NCBI RefSeq assembly: GCF_011297335.1
Contig: NZ_JAAOTJ010000003.1
Coordinates: 371,207 to 435,206, forward strand
Source of the DNA: Catellatospora methionotrophica
GTDB taxonomy: Bacteria > Actinomycetota > Actinomycetes > Mycobacteriales > Micromonosporaceae
Direction: 5' to 3'
DNA: 64,000 nt
This document shows, piece by piece, positions 40,429 through 50,773 of the stretch. Position 1 is the first letter of the stretch, and each line of letters starts with the position of its first letter. The notes beneath the pieces are model-generated. The model worked only from the letters and a program-made list of their open reading frames with translations. It made no database searches and had not been told where the DNA came from. The position numbers were made by a program, and so were the translations under genes.

Positions 40429-41787
40429 TCAGCGGTCGGTGCGTAGGAAGGTGAGGGACTTTAGGTGGTCGATGAGGGCTTCCATCTCGGCGAGTTTGTA
40501 GCCGGCCTCTTCGCGCAGCTCGATGTCCATGCTGTGGTCGACGACGGAACGCAGCGAGAAGCTGATCCGCGACAGCCGGTGCAGGAACCGCTCCCGCAGG
40601 TCCTCGGCGAGCGCCAGGTGCCGGTCGCTCAGGTCGGCGTCGGCCCCGAGGTCGGCGGCCCCGGCGAGTTCGAGCGCCAGGCTCGCCTGACCGGCGAAGA
40701 CCGACGCCATCTCGACGTCGACCGCGTCGAACGACGGCGCGTCGGGCTTCTTCGACAGCAGGATCGCGCCGAGCGCGGACTCCTGCCCGGTCAGCGGCGC
40801 GATCAGGATCTGCCAGGGATGCGCCGTGCCGAGCAGGTCCTTGAGCCGAGGGTCGGTGCCCGGTTCGACCACCATCACCCGGCGCTCGGCCCGCACCATC
40901 GCGCACACGGGAAGCAGCGCTTCGGGGGTGTCGGCGAACTCCTTCAGCGTGCCCATCGCCTGCGCGGCCCTCACGTGCAGCCCGTCGGGTGACAGCAGCG
41001 CGACGCACGCCCCGTCGGCCCGGTCGGCCCGCTCGGCCTGGCTGATGAGCTCGGCCATCAGCCGGTCGGCCCCGACCCCGGCGAGCACGTGCTCGGTGAT
41101 CGTGACCATGGCCTCCTGCCAGGCGTGGCGGCGGCACGCCTCGGTGAACATGTTCGCGTTGCCGATCGCGGCCGCGGCCACCCGGGCGAACTGGGTGATC
41201 AGCTCCTCGTCGGCGGCGCTGAACGCGGCCGCCCCCTGCTTCTCGGTCAGGTAGAAGTTGCCCAGCAGGCGGCCGTCGGACAGGATCGGCACCCCGAGGA
41301 ACGAGGTCATCGGCGGGTGGTGCTCAGGAAAGCCGACCGCGCACGGGTGCTGCGAGATGTCGGCGATCCGGACCGCGTGCGGCTCGCGCAGCAGCAGCCC
41401 GAGCAGCCCGTGCCCTTCGGGCAGGTGGGCCATCCGGTCGGCGGTCGCCGAGTCCAGCCCGTCGAACAGGAACTCGGTGAGGTGGCCGTCCTCGACCACG
41501 CCGAGCGCCCCGTAGCGGGCGTGGACCAGGTGCCGGGCGGTCGACACGAGCCGGACCAGCACCTGGCTCAGGTCCACGCCGCGGGCCAGTTCCAGGTTCG
41601 CCCGCAGCAGGCCGCGGATGCGCTCGTCACCGGCGCCCAGGGCACGCGCGCTGTCGAGCAGGCGCTGCAGGGCGAGATCGAGTTCCAGCCTGCCGGAGTG
41701 GGTGTAGCGCACCGCCGAGCCGAGACTGCCCGGCTCGCCCTCGCGCCATCCGGTCCTTCTCGCCGTGAACGGCTCACCATCGGCCAT
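40429..41787 (-). CDS. GAF-domain sensor protein lacking a kinase domain
   Basis: The 452-residue protein has two GAF domains: about 70-215 (ARYGALGVVEDGHLTEFLFD ... FLGVPILSDGRLLGNFYLTE) and 235-385 (ILIAPLTGQESALGAILLSK), with a short DHp-like helix after them (LHRLSRISFSLRSVVDHSMD). The layout is that of DevS/DosT-like two-component sensors, but no HATPase follows. It may act as a ligand-binding partner of another histidine kinase. The ATG is preceded by GGAGGG about 9 bases upstream. Confidence 0.8.
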   Translation of the reverse strand: MADGEPFTARRTGWREGEPGSLGSAVRYTHSGRLELDLALQRLLDSARALGAGDERIRGLLRANLELARGVDLSQVLVRLVSTARHLVHARYGALGVVEDGHLTEFLFDGLDSATADRMAHLPEGHGLLGLLLREPHAVRIADISQHPCAVGFPEHHPPMTSFLGVPILSDGRLLGNFYLTEKQGAAAFSAADEELITQFARVAAAAIGNANMFTEACRRHAWQEAMVTITEHVLAGVGADRLMAELISQAERADRADGACVALLSPDGLHVRAAQAMGTLKEFADTPEALLPVCAMVRAERRVMVVEPGTDPRLKDLLGTAHPWQILIAPLTGQESALGAILLSKKPDAPSFDAVDVEMASVFAGQASLALELAGAADLGADADLSDRHLALAEDLRERFLHRLSRISFSLRSVVDHSMDIELREEAGYKLAEMEALIDHLKSLTFLRTDR

Positions 41788-41898
41788 ACTTCTCAGCCCT
41801 CCTGCCGGAAGGTCACCTGTGAAAGTTCGCCGTGCGCCTCCTAAGAAGCATATTCCCTGGTTGAGTCGATTTGGCGGGCTCCGGCCCGGCGGGTGGGG

Positions 41899-43506
41899 TC
41901 AACGGCGGGCGGGGGTGCCCGCGGCCTCCCGCAGGGCCGCGCGGGCCGTGGTGTAGTCCGCGAGGACGGCGCTGGCCGGGTCCTCGACGAGCTGTTTCAC
42001 GACACCCTGGACCGCGTCGCGCAGCCGCCGGGTCGCGCGGCGGCGGCGGGACCGCGCGGCCAGCCGGACCACCGGGCGCACCAGCACCGCGATGAGGAAC
42101 CCGGCCAGCAGCCCACCGGCCAGCAGCGCCGTCGGCACCGGCAGCCAGCCGTCCACCATGGGCGTACGCAGCGGCGGCAGCGCCAGCGCCTGCATGCCCA
42201 GCCGTACGCCGAGCCACAGCAGGCCGACCAGGGCCACCGCGGTGACGAGCCACTGCAGCAGTCCCACCGCCCGCCACCACCAGCGTTTGCGGGCCACGCC
42301 GAGGTCGGTCTGCGCGACGGCCCGGTCGAGCGCGTCGGGCAGTTCGTCCCGATGGGAGCGCACGGCGGCGAGCATGGCGTCCTGCCACGGCGCGGGCAGC
42401 GGCGCGCTGGCCTGGTCGGCGGCCTCGCGCAGCGCCTTGGTCACCGCGGCCGTCGCGGCGGGTGACGCCGGGCCCAGCGAGGTCGCCGCCGTGACGGCGG
42501 CCCGGTGGTCGCCCAGGTGCAGGCGTTCCAGGGGGTCGGGGCGGGTCCGGCGGATCCAGCGCAGCAGCGGCCAGCCGGTCATCTTGCGGGCCCGGTGCAC
42601 GTACGCGCCCTCGACGGCGCGGGCGACCGTGGGCACCCCGGCGGCCTGCGCCAGCGCGGTGGTCAGTGTCCGGCTCGCCGCGCCGTCCAGGGCCGCCTTG
42701 GGAGGTTCGGCGGCGACGGCGGGGGCCAGCGCGGCGGTGACCCCGTCGAGGTCGGCCGACAGCCGCCGCACCGCCGCCTGGCGGGCCACGACCGCCTGCC
42801 CGATCGCCTCGGCCAGCGGGTCCAGGCCGGGCGGGCCGACCGTGGAGGTGGCCAGCACCGGCAGCCCGTCGAGGCCGTCGGCGGCCAGCAGGCGGCGCAG
42901 GTCGGTGGTGCAGTCGGCCAGGTCGGTTTCGGACAGCAGGTCGGCGGCGTTGAGCGCGACCACGGTGATGTCGCGGTGGCGGTGGAACTGGGCCAGGTAG
43001 CCCGAGTGCACGATCTTGTCGGCGTACTTCTGCGGGTGCAGCACCCAGACGATCAGGTCCACCACCGACAGCAGCCGGTCGGCCTCGGCCCGGTGCTCGG
43101 ACTGCACCGAGTCGTAGTCGGGCAGGTCGAGCAGCACCAGGCCGGACAGGTCGGGCACGGTCCCGCCGTCGCGGGTGTAGCGGCGCTGCACGCCGAGCCA
43201 GTCCAGTAGCGGGTCGGCGCTGTCGGGGCCCCACACGCAGGCGTGGGCCTGGCCGGTGGTGGGGCGGCGTACGCCGGTCTGCGACAGCGGCACCCCGGCG
43301 AGGGCGTTGAAGATGCTGGACTTGCCCGCACCGGTCGCCCCGGCCAGCGCGACCACGGTGTGCAGCTGGGACAGGGCCAGCCGCTCCCCCGCCCGCGCGA
43401 CCAGCGCCTGGGCGGGCGCGAGGCCGGGCGCGGGCAGCCGGTCGGCGGTGGCCGCGGTGAAGCGTTCGAGCGCGGCCATCCGCTCGACCACGGTCGGCGC
43501 GCTCAC
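41899..43506 (-). CDS. Dynamin-like GTPase (second gene of the pair)
   Basis: The 535-residue protein has the GTPase P-loop VALAGATGAGKSSIFN at residues 52-67, a G3 region LVLLDLPDYDS, and NAAD as G4. Two membrane helices lie near residues 415-470. Layout and pairing resemble the DynA/DynB dynamins that stabilise FtsZ rings during Streptomyces sporulation, though I cannot prove orthology. The GTG overlaps the preceding dynamin stop (GTGA), so both are translated together. Confidence 0.8.
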   Translation of the reverse strand: MSAPTVVERMAALERFTAATADRLPAPGLAPAQALVARAGERLALSQLHTVVALAGATGAGKSSIFNALAGVPLSQTGVRRPTTGQAHACVWGPDSADPLLDWLGVQRRYTRDGGTVPDLSGLVLLDLPDYDSVQSEHRAEADRLLSVVDLIVWVLHPQKYADKIVHSGYLAQFHRHRDITVVALNAADLLSETDLADCTTDLRRLLAADGLDGLPVLATSTVGPPGLDPLAEAIGQAVVARQAAVRRLSADLDGVTAALAPAVAAEPPKAALDGAASRTLTTALAQAAGVPTVARAVEGAYVHRARKMTGWPLLRWIRRTRPDPLERLHLGDHRAAVTAATSLGPASPAATAAVTKALREAADQASAPLPAPWQDAMLAAVRSHRDELPDALDRAVAQTDLGVARKRWWWRAVGLLQWLVTAVALVGLLWLGVRLGMQALALPPLRTPMVDGWLPVPTALLAGGLLAGFLIAVLVRPVVRLAARSRRRRATRRLRDAVQGVVKQLVEDPASAVLADYTTARAALREAAGTPARR

Positions 43507-45458
43507 CCGGCGTCCCCGCCGGTGCGGCGGACCTCGCCGCCGCCGGGCGTGGTGCCACCGCCGTCACGCGGTGTGCCACCGGTCTCCCGGGGCGGACGGC
43601 CGGACTCCTTGGCGGTGCGACCGGACTCCTGAGCGGTGCGCCCCGACTCCTGAGCGGTGGGCCCCGACTCCTGAGCGGTGCGGCCGGGCTGCTGGGCGGT
43701 GCGGCCGGTCTCCTGCGACGTGCCGTCGAAGGCGCGCGGGCCTGCGGCGGAGATCGGGTCGGCGCGGCGGGCGGCGTCGACGGCCGCGGCGGCGGCACGC
43801 AGGAGCTCGCCGTCCTCGGTGGACACACCGGTCTCGGCGAGCACCGCGTGGAAGCGGCCGGCCTCCTGCTGGAGCAGGCCGTCCACCTTGGTCAGGAAGT
43901 CCTGCCGGGCGCGTTCGGCCAGGCGGCGCACGGCGTCGTCGCCGAAGATGGCTTCGAGCACCTTCTGCGCGGCGATGGTGGTGCCCGCCCCGACGGCGAT
44001 CTCCGCGCCGGTGGGGATGAACGCGGTCGCGGCGAACACCAGGATCATCAGGCACAGGCCGAGCGCGTTGACCGCGTACGCGCTGAACTTCGCGGCGAAC
44101 AGCTTGCCGCCGGACTCGTCGCGGACCAGGTCGAGCACGCCGCGCTGCCAGTCGCGGACCACCCGGTCGGCGCGGGCGTCGATGTCGGGCCCGACCCGGG
44201 CCAGGGCCGGGTTGGCGGCCAGCAGGTCGCCGCCGGCGGGGTGGGCGCGCCAGGAGGCGGCCGCTTGTTCGGCGGCGTCGGCGGCCGCGCCGTGCACGAA
44301 GACGACCAGCTGCGACTCGATCGCGGTGATCAGCTCGTCGGTGGGGCGGGGCCGACCGGTGAACGCGCTGACGAGCTGGTCGCGCCAGCGCCCGACCTTG
44401 GCCTGCAGGCCGCGCATGAACTCGCCGGTGCCGACCAGTTCCTGCCAGCGGGCCAGCACCTCGCCCCGGAACATGGTGCCGTCGCGGATGCCCTGGTCGA
44501 CGGCGGTGGCGGCCTCACGGTACGCGCTGTCCACGGACGCGCCGAGCGCCCCGACGGCCTCGTGCTGGGCGTCGGCCTCGGCGGCCAGGCGCGCGGTGGC
44601 GGGCGACAGCGCCGCGACGGCCCCGTCGACGGTCTGGCGCACCACGGCGGCGCGGGCGGCGGCGGAGCGGGCCAGCTCGTCCAGCCACTCGCGCAGCGGC
44701 GCGACGGCCTGTTCGGACAGCAGCCCGTGCTGGTCGAGGCGCTGCTCGCCGATGACGAACATGGGCACCCCGCCGAGGCCGTGCTCGGCCAGCATCTCGG
44801 TCAGGTGCGGGGTCACCTCGGCCTCCGCGCCGGGCGGCACCCGGTTCAGGATGATCGACACGGCGGTGCCCCGGTCGCGGGCGGCGTGCAGCAGCTCCCA
44901 CGGCACGGCGTCGGCGTAGCGGACCGCGGTGGTCACGAACAGCCACAGGTCGGCGGCGGCCAGCAACTGCTCGGCCAGGGCGCGGTTGTCCTCCTCGACG
45001 GAGTCGATGTCGGGCGAGTCGAGCAGCGCCACGCCGGGGCTGAGCACGGCGACCGGCATCACCAGCAGGCCGATGCCGCCACCGGCGGCGTCGCCGCTAC
45101 GGCCCAGCCGGGGCAGCAGGTTGGCCTCGCTGAACCAGGCGGCGTCGGACGGGTGGCAGACCAGCACCGGCGCGCGGGTGGTGGGACGGCGGGCGCCCGC
45201 GATGCTGACCGGGGCGCGCACGATGCTGTTGACCAGAGTGGACTTGCCCGCCCCGGTCGAGCCGCCCGCCACGGCCAGCAGTGGCGCGTCCAGCCGGGCC
45301 AGGCGCGGGATGAGGTAGTCGTCGAGCTGCCCGGCGGTGGCCTTGGCCAGGCTCGTCGCGGCCGCCGCGCCCGGCAGCGCCAGCGGGTAGCGCACGCCGC
45401 TGAGCGTGTCGCGCAGCCCTGTCAGTGCCCCGCCAAGCCCCGCGTCCGCACCCGTCAT
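43503..45458 (-). CDS. Dynamin-like GTPase with heptapeptide-repeat tail (first gene of the pair)
   Basis: The 651-residue protein has VAGGSTGAGKSTLVNSI as P-loop near 63-79, DSPDIDSVEEDNRALAEQLL at G3 and NRVP at G4. A hydrophobic pair near LGLCLMILVFAATAFIPTG anchors it. The last 100 residues include seven-residue repeats of the type GRTAQES, an unusual charged tail. The ATG at 45458 is chosen; a GTG upstream is possible. It is probably the first gene of a two-gene operon reading left. Confidence 0.8.
   Translation of the reverse strand: MTGADAGLGGALTGLRDTLSGVRYPLALPGAAAATSLAKATAGQLDDYLIPRLARLDAPLLAVAGGSTGAGKSTLVNSIVRAPVSIAGARRPTTRAPVLVCHPSDAAWFSEANLLPRLGRSGDAAGGGIGLLVMPVAVLSPGVALLDSPDIDSVEEDNRALAEQLLAAADLWLFVTTAVRYADAVPWELLHAARDRGTAVSIILNRVPPGAEAEVTPHLTEMLAEHGLGGVPMFVIGEQRLDQHGLLSEQAVAPLREWLDELARSAAARAAVVRQTVDGAVAALSPATARLAAEADAQHEAVGALGASVDSAYREAATAVDQGIRDGTMFRGEVLARWQELVGTGEFMRGLQAKVGRWRDQLVSAFTGRPRPTDELITAIESQLVVFVHGAAADAAEQAAASWRAHPAGGDLLAANPALARVGPDIDARADRVVRDWQRGVLDLVRDESGGKLFAAKFSAYAVNALGLCLMILVFAATAFIPTGAEIAVGAGTTIAAQKVLEAIFGDDAVRRLAERARQDFLTKVDGLLQQEAGRFHAVLAETGVSTEDGELLRAAAAAVDAARRADPISAAGPRAFDGTSQETGRTAQQPGRTAQESGPTAQESGRTAQESGRTAKESGRPPRETGGTPRDGGGTTPGGGEVRRTGGDAG
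43601..43705. repeat. 21-bp tandem repeat inside the dynamin gene
   Basis: Five 21-base units of the type CCGACTCCTGAGCGGTGCGC encode, on the minus strand, the GRTAQES-like heptapeptides. The unit length keeps the frame. Confidence 0.8.
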
Positions 45459-45536
45459 GCCCACCACATATCCAGCATGGCCCAAACTATGCCCCCCGCC
45501 CCCGACTACCGGAAACCCGGCCGGAACCCGGCGGCC

Positions 45537-46628
45537 CTACCCGGAGGCCGCGGCCAGGCCCGCGCCGTAGCCGTCGGCGCGGGCGGTGATCCGTCCGGAC
45601 ACGACCCGTACCGCGGCCTCCGTGGCGTCGCTGACGGCGTCCACACCGGCCGCCGCGGCCAGTTCGCCGCCCTCGTCGTACACGATGCGCAGGCCGGGCC
45701 ATGCCTGCCGGGGGAAGGCCGCGTTCAGACAGCGGCGGAACTCGGCGAGCATCAGCCGGGCCAGCGGCATCAGCTCGCCGGGCGCGCCGCTGACCAGCAC
45801 GGCGGTGACCCGCACACCGGGCGGGGCGGCCCGTACGGCGTCCTCGACGGCGGCCAGGCGGTGCAGGCCGAGCACGACGACCACGCCGTCGGCGGCCAGG
45901 TCCACGGGGTCACCGTGCAGGGCGTCGGGCCGTACGGTGTGCTCGTCGGCGGGCGGCCACGGCTCGTCGGCCGGGCGGGGCGGCGCGACGTGCGCGGCGT
46001 ACAGCGGCTGCCAGGCGTCGTTGAGGTCGAGGCCGCCGAGGTGTTCGCAGGTGGCGACGACGTGGAACGGGTCGACGAAGCCGGGTGAGGTCTGCGCCAG
46101 CACGCTCGCGCCCTGCAATGTGGTCAGTGCCGCCTCGGCGACCCGCACCCGCCGCCCCGGCGCGGGAGTGTCCCGCTCGTGCTGGGCGGCCGCCAGCCCC
46201 TCCAGCGCCAGCCCGAGCAGGATCGCCTGCAGTTTGAGCAGCTGGGCGTAGGGCCGCCGGACCCGGTCGTCGTCGAGCACCTCGGGCACCAGGTCGAGGG
46301 CGGGCGGCGCCGTGCCGGGCACCCTGGTCGCGACGGGCAGGCGGGCCACGGTGGCGCGGGCGTACGCCCCCAGCGCCTCCTGCGGCGTGCGCCCTGGCGC
46401 GGCGGCCGAGTCCTCGGCGCGCTCGGCGTCGTCGGCCAGCACCGCGAAGTACAGCGCCCGCTTGCCGGGGAAGTTGGAGTAGACCGCGCCGCGGGTCAGC
46501 CCGGCGCGCTCGGCGATGCCGTCGACGGTCGCGTCGCGGTAGCCGCGCGCGGCGAACTCGGCACGGGCCGCCGACAGCACCCCGGCGCGGTTGCGCTGCT
46601 GCGTCTCGGCCCTCGTCAGGCGGCTCAT
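45537..46628 (-). CDS. Long TetR-family regulator with extra C-terminal domain
   Basis: This 363-residue protein has a normal TetR HTH ([20 protein letters not shown], then [17 protein letters not shown]). The middle ends near residue 215, and a further ~150 residues follow. They contain [54 protein letters not shown] and [14 protein letters not shown], a pattern like a thioredoxin/peroxiredoxin fold without its cysteines. The ATG 46628 is chosen. It is divergent from clpX with a palindrome between. Confidence 0.75.
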   Translation of the reverse strand: MSRLTRAETQQRNRAGVLSAARAEFAARGYRDATVDGIAERAGLTRGAVYSNFPGKRALYFAVLADDAERAEDSAAAPGRTPQEALGAYARATVARLPVATRVPGTAPPALDLVPEVLDDDRVRRPYAQLLKLQAILLGLALEGLAAAQHERDTPAPGRRVRVAEAALTTLQGASVLAQTSPGFVDPFHVVATCEHLGGLDLNDAWQPLYAAHVAPPRPADEPWPPADEHTVRPDALHGDPVDLAADGVVVVLGLHRLAAVEDAVRAAPPGVRVTAVLVSGAPGELMPLARLMLAEFRRCLNAAFPRQAWPGLRIVYDEGGELAAAAGVDAVSDATEAAVRVVSGRITARADGYGAGLAAASG

Positions 46629-46674
46629 CCCCTGCTCCCGTGTCCGTCCGGTAAGCAAGATAACGCGCCAGTCG

Positions 46675-46689
46675 GATGATGTCATCATC
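46675..46689. promoter_or_regulatory. TetR operator between the long TetR gene and clpX
   Basis: GATGATG-T-CATCATC is a perfect 15-bp palindrome, flanked by CGCCAG and CTGGCG. It lies 43 bases upstream of the clpX start and 47 bases upstream of the TetR start. Confidence 0.7.
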
Positions 46690-46731
46690 TGGCGGTATCA
46701 TCTGAAGGTCGACGACCCCCGAGGAGCGCCC

Positions 46732-47991
<1,260 letters not shown>

Positions 47992-48071
47992 CCCGCCTGT
48001 TAACAAACTGATCACGTCGTGAACGGGCGTTTCAGCCGGTCATCGGATGACCTTGATGACAGGTTGTCCTG

Positions 48072-49442
48072 ATGCGATACGTGATGCGACGGGTTCGGCG
48101 GCTCGCCCCGGTGCTGGCGGCGGCCCTCGCCGGGCTCGCGGCGCTGGGCGGCGGCCCGGCTCCGAGGACGGCGCACGCCGCGGCAGCGCCGCAGGCGCGG
48201 CCCAACGTGCTGCTGGTGGTCCTCGACGACGCCCGGCCCGAAGGCATGGAAGCGCTGCCGCAGACCATGGCCTGGCTGGCCGACGGCACCGCGTATCCGA
48301 ACACCGTGGCGGCCACGCCGAGCTGCGGCCCGAGCCGCGCCTCGCTGCTGTCGGGGCGCTACGCGCACAACCACGGCGTGCTGCACCAGGCCGACGTCGG
48401 CAAGCTCGACCACACCGGCACGCTGGAGCACACCCTGCAGGCCGCCGGTTACGCCACGGCGGCGGTCGGCAAGTTCACCAACAACTGGCCGCTGGCCCAG
48501 ACCCCGCCCGGCTTCGACCGCTCGGCCCTGACCGGCGGCGGGTACACCGGCGCCACGTTCCTGGTCGACGGCGTGCGGCGGCACGTGCCGTACTCGACGA
48601 CGTTCATCGGACAGCAGGTCAACCGCTATCTCGACAGGTTCGAGGCCGACGACGCCCAGCCGTGGTTCATGTACGCGGGCTTCACCGCCCCGCACGCCCC
48701 GTGGATCCCCGAGCCGCAGTACGCCGACCGCACCTTCGACTGGACCCCCGGCCCGGCCGTCGGGGAGGCCGACCGCAGCGACAAACCGGCTTACGTGCGC
48801 CGCCACCGCGCGAGCCGGGCGCAGGCCGACGAGATCCGCCTCGGCCAGTTGCGCACGCTGCTGTCGGTCGACGACGCGCTGGCCCGCGTCCGCGCCCACC
48901 TGGACCGGCTCGGCGAGCGCGAGAACACCCTGGTCGTGCTCGTGTCGGACAACGCCAAGTTCTGGGGCGAGCACGGCCTCGACGAGAAGTTCATGCCGTA
49001 CGCCGCCGCGTACCGGGTGCCGCTGTTCCTGTCCTGGCCTGGCCGCATCGCGCGCGGTTCCGACGGGCGGCTCGCCTCGACCGTGGACGTCGCCCCGACC
49101 GTGCTGGCCGCGACCGGCCTGACCGCCGGTTACCCGCTCGACGGCCACGACCTGCGCGGCGGCGTACGGCGCACCGCGACGCTGCTGGAGTACTGGCAGG
49201 ACTCGCACAACGGCGGCTACCCCACCTGGGCCTCCCACGTGGTGCCGGGCGAGCGCCAGTTCAGCAGGTACACCGATCCGGCGGGCAGGCCGCTGGCGCA
49301 GGAGTACTACGACCTGGCCGCCGACCCGGCGGAGCTGGTCAACCTGCTCGGCGACGCCGACCCGGGCAACGACCCGGACGTCACGGCCGATGCCGCGACG
49401 CTGACCGCGTGGCAGACCTGCGTGGGCGCGAGCTGCCCGTGA
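48072..49442 (+). CDS. Secreted sulfatase
   Basis: The 456-residue protein has a Sec signal ending AAAAPQA, the N-terminal metal motif NVLLVVLDDARPEGME, and the formylglycine motif SCGPSRASLLSG with Cys as target. Later MYAGFTAPHAPWIPEPQ and VVLVSDNAKFWGEHGLDEK fit sulfatase motifs. It hydrolyses sulfate esters outside the membrane after the Cys is converted to formylglycine by another enzyme. The substrate is unknown. No maturase lies adjacent. Confidence 0.88.
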   Translation: MRYVMRRVRRLAPVLAAALAGLAALGGGPAPRTAHAAAAPQARPNVLLVVLDDARPEGMEALPQTMAWLADGTAYPNTVAATPSCGPSRASLLSGRYAHNHGVLHQADVGKLDHTGTLEHTLQAAGYATAAVGKFTNNWPLAQTPPGFDRSALTGGGYTGATFLVDGVRRHVPYSTTFIGQQVNRYLDRFEADDAQPWFMYAGFTAPHAPWIPEPQYADRTFDWTPGPAVGEADRSDKPAYVRRHRASRAQADEIRLGQLRTLLSVDDALARVRAHLDRLGERENTLVVLVSDNAKFWGEHGLDEKFMPYAAAYRVPLFLSWPGRIARGSDGRLASTVDVAPTVLAATGLTAGYPLDGHDLRGGVRRTATLLEYWQDSHNGGYPTWASHVVPGERQFSRYTDPAGRPLAQEYYDLAADPAELVNLLGDADPGNDPDVTADAATLTAWQTCVGASCP

Positions 49443-49445
49443 CGG

Positions 49446-49976
49446 TCAGCGGTTCTGCGCGCGCCAGGCCTGGTAGCGGTGCCAGGCGTCGAGGCCGTCG
49501 GGCACCCAGTCCCACGCGGGCAGGCGGGTGGCGATCTCGTCCTCGGTGAGGAAGGCGTGCCAGGCGACCTCCTCGACCTGCGGGTCCACCGGCAGGTCGC
49601 AGGTGACCTCGTAGAGCGCGGAGAACCAGGAGTGCTCGGGCGTGTCGTACAGGAAGGTGAACAGCGGCCGGGGCGCGGGCAGCCCGGACACGCCCAGCTC
49701 CTCCTCGGCCTCGCGCAGCGCGGCGTCGTCGTAGGTCTCCCCCGCGCCGACGACCCCGCCGACGAACATGTCGTAGCAGGACGGGAAGACCAGCTTCTGC
49801 GCGGTGCGCCGGTGTACGAACAGCCTGCCGTCGCCGGTGCGGGCCAGCACGAACACGCAGCGGTGGGTGAGCCTCTCGGCGTACGCCCGCGCGCGGGTCG
49901 CCTGCCCCACCACCCGGTCCTGCGCGTCGACGATGTCCAGCAACTCCGAGGCCGACCGCGGCTCCTGCTCACCCAT
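49446..49976 (-). CDS. NUDIX hydrolase
   Basis: This 176-residue protein has the complete Nudix box GGVVGAGETYDDAALREAEEELGV, shown here by its spacing G-x5-E-x7-REAEEELG. The N-terminal LDIVDAQDRVVGQATRARAY resembles isopentenyl-diphosphate-isomerase-like Nudix proteins. It hydrolyses or isomerises nucleoside or isoprenoid diphosphates; which one is unclear. It runs convergent with the sulfatase gene. Confidence 0.85.
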   Translation of the reverse strand: MGEQEPRSASELLDIVDAQDRVVGQATRARAYAERLTHRCVFVLARTGDGRLFVHRRTAQKLVFPSCYDMFVGGVVGAGETYDDAALREAEEELGVSGLPAPRPLFTFLYDTPEHSWFSALYEVTCDLPVDPQVEEVAWHAFLTEDEIATRLPAWDWVPDGLDAWHRYQAWRAQNR

Positions 49977-50041
49977 GCCGCCATTGCAGCACGTCCCCGG
50001 TCGATCATGGCCAGTGGTGTGGGACGGGCGACAATGGGGCC

Positions 50042-50641
50042 ATGTCCGAGATCGACGAAGACCGCGCCGCGTGCGCGCAGGCACACACCCGGCTGCACCA
50101 GATCCTGAGCGCCGTCGACGACCAGACGGTACGGGCCCCGAGCCGGTTGCCCGGCTGGACCGTCGGCCACGTGCTCACCCACCTGGCCCGTAACGCCGAC
50201 AGCGTGGTGCGGCGGCTCGACGGGGCCGCCCGTGGCGAGCAGGTCGACCAGTACCCCGGCGGTGCGCGGGGCCGGGCCGCCGAGATCGAGTCCGGGCAGG
50301 GCCGGTCCGCCAAGGAGATCATCGACGACCTGGTCGCGGCCGACGCGGCCGTCGACGCCGCCTTCGCCGCGGCCACCCCGGACGTGTGGCAGCGCACGGT
50401 GCGCGCGGGCAGCGGCGAACTGATCCCCGCCACGCAGCTGCTGTTCTCCCGCTGGCGTGAGGTCGAGGTGCACCACGTCGACCTTGGCCTCGGCTACGGC
50501 TGGGAACAGTGGCCCGACGGCCTGGTCGCCCGCTGGCTGCCGAAACTGCTCGCCGAGCTGTCCGACCGCGCCGACGGGCGCGCCCTGATGGCATGGACGC
50601 TGGGCCGTGCGCCGATGCCGGAGCTGCGCCCCTGGGGCTGA
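50042..50641 (+). CDS. Mycothiol-dependent maleylpyruvate-isomerase-like (DinB) protein
   Basis: This 199-residue protein has SRLPGWTVGHVLTHLARNAD, the MDMPI/DinB metal motif with His residues, and later FSRWREVEVHHVDLGLGYGW. Members of this fold use mycothiol as cofactor for isomerase or transferase reactions. The ATG is 18 bases after the divergent NUDIX region's end. No aromatic degradation genes are nearby, so the substrate is open. Confidence 0.85.
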   Translation: MSEIDEDRAACAQAHTRLHQILSAVDDQTVRAPSRLPGWTVGHVLTHLARNADSVVRRLDGAARGEQVDQYPGGARGRAAEIESGQGRSAKEIIDDLVAADAAVDAAFAAATPDVWQRTVRAGSGELIPATQLLFSRWREVEVHHVDLGLGYGWEQWPDGLVARWLPKLLAELSDRADGRALMAWTLGRAPMPELRPWG

Positions 50642-50773
50642 AAGGCGACACCGGGCGCCGGCAGCACCGGATCGCGGCTGGCCGGGGGCGGTCGTGGGCC
50701 CCGGCGGCAGGTCAGCGAGCCGGGGAGGTGTCGCACCCGCCGGATACCGTCATGGTGATCTTCAGGAGGTGTC

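Noticed and set aside
41813-43828. Long minus-strand frame across the second dynamin gene
   Set aside because: It runs in a different frame from the GTPase, is Arg/Pro/Ala-rich and has no domain. The GTPase frame carries the P-loop and other G motifs.
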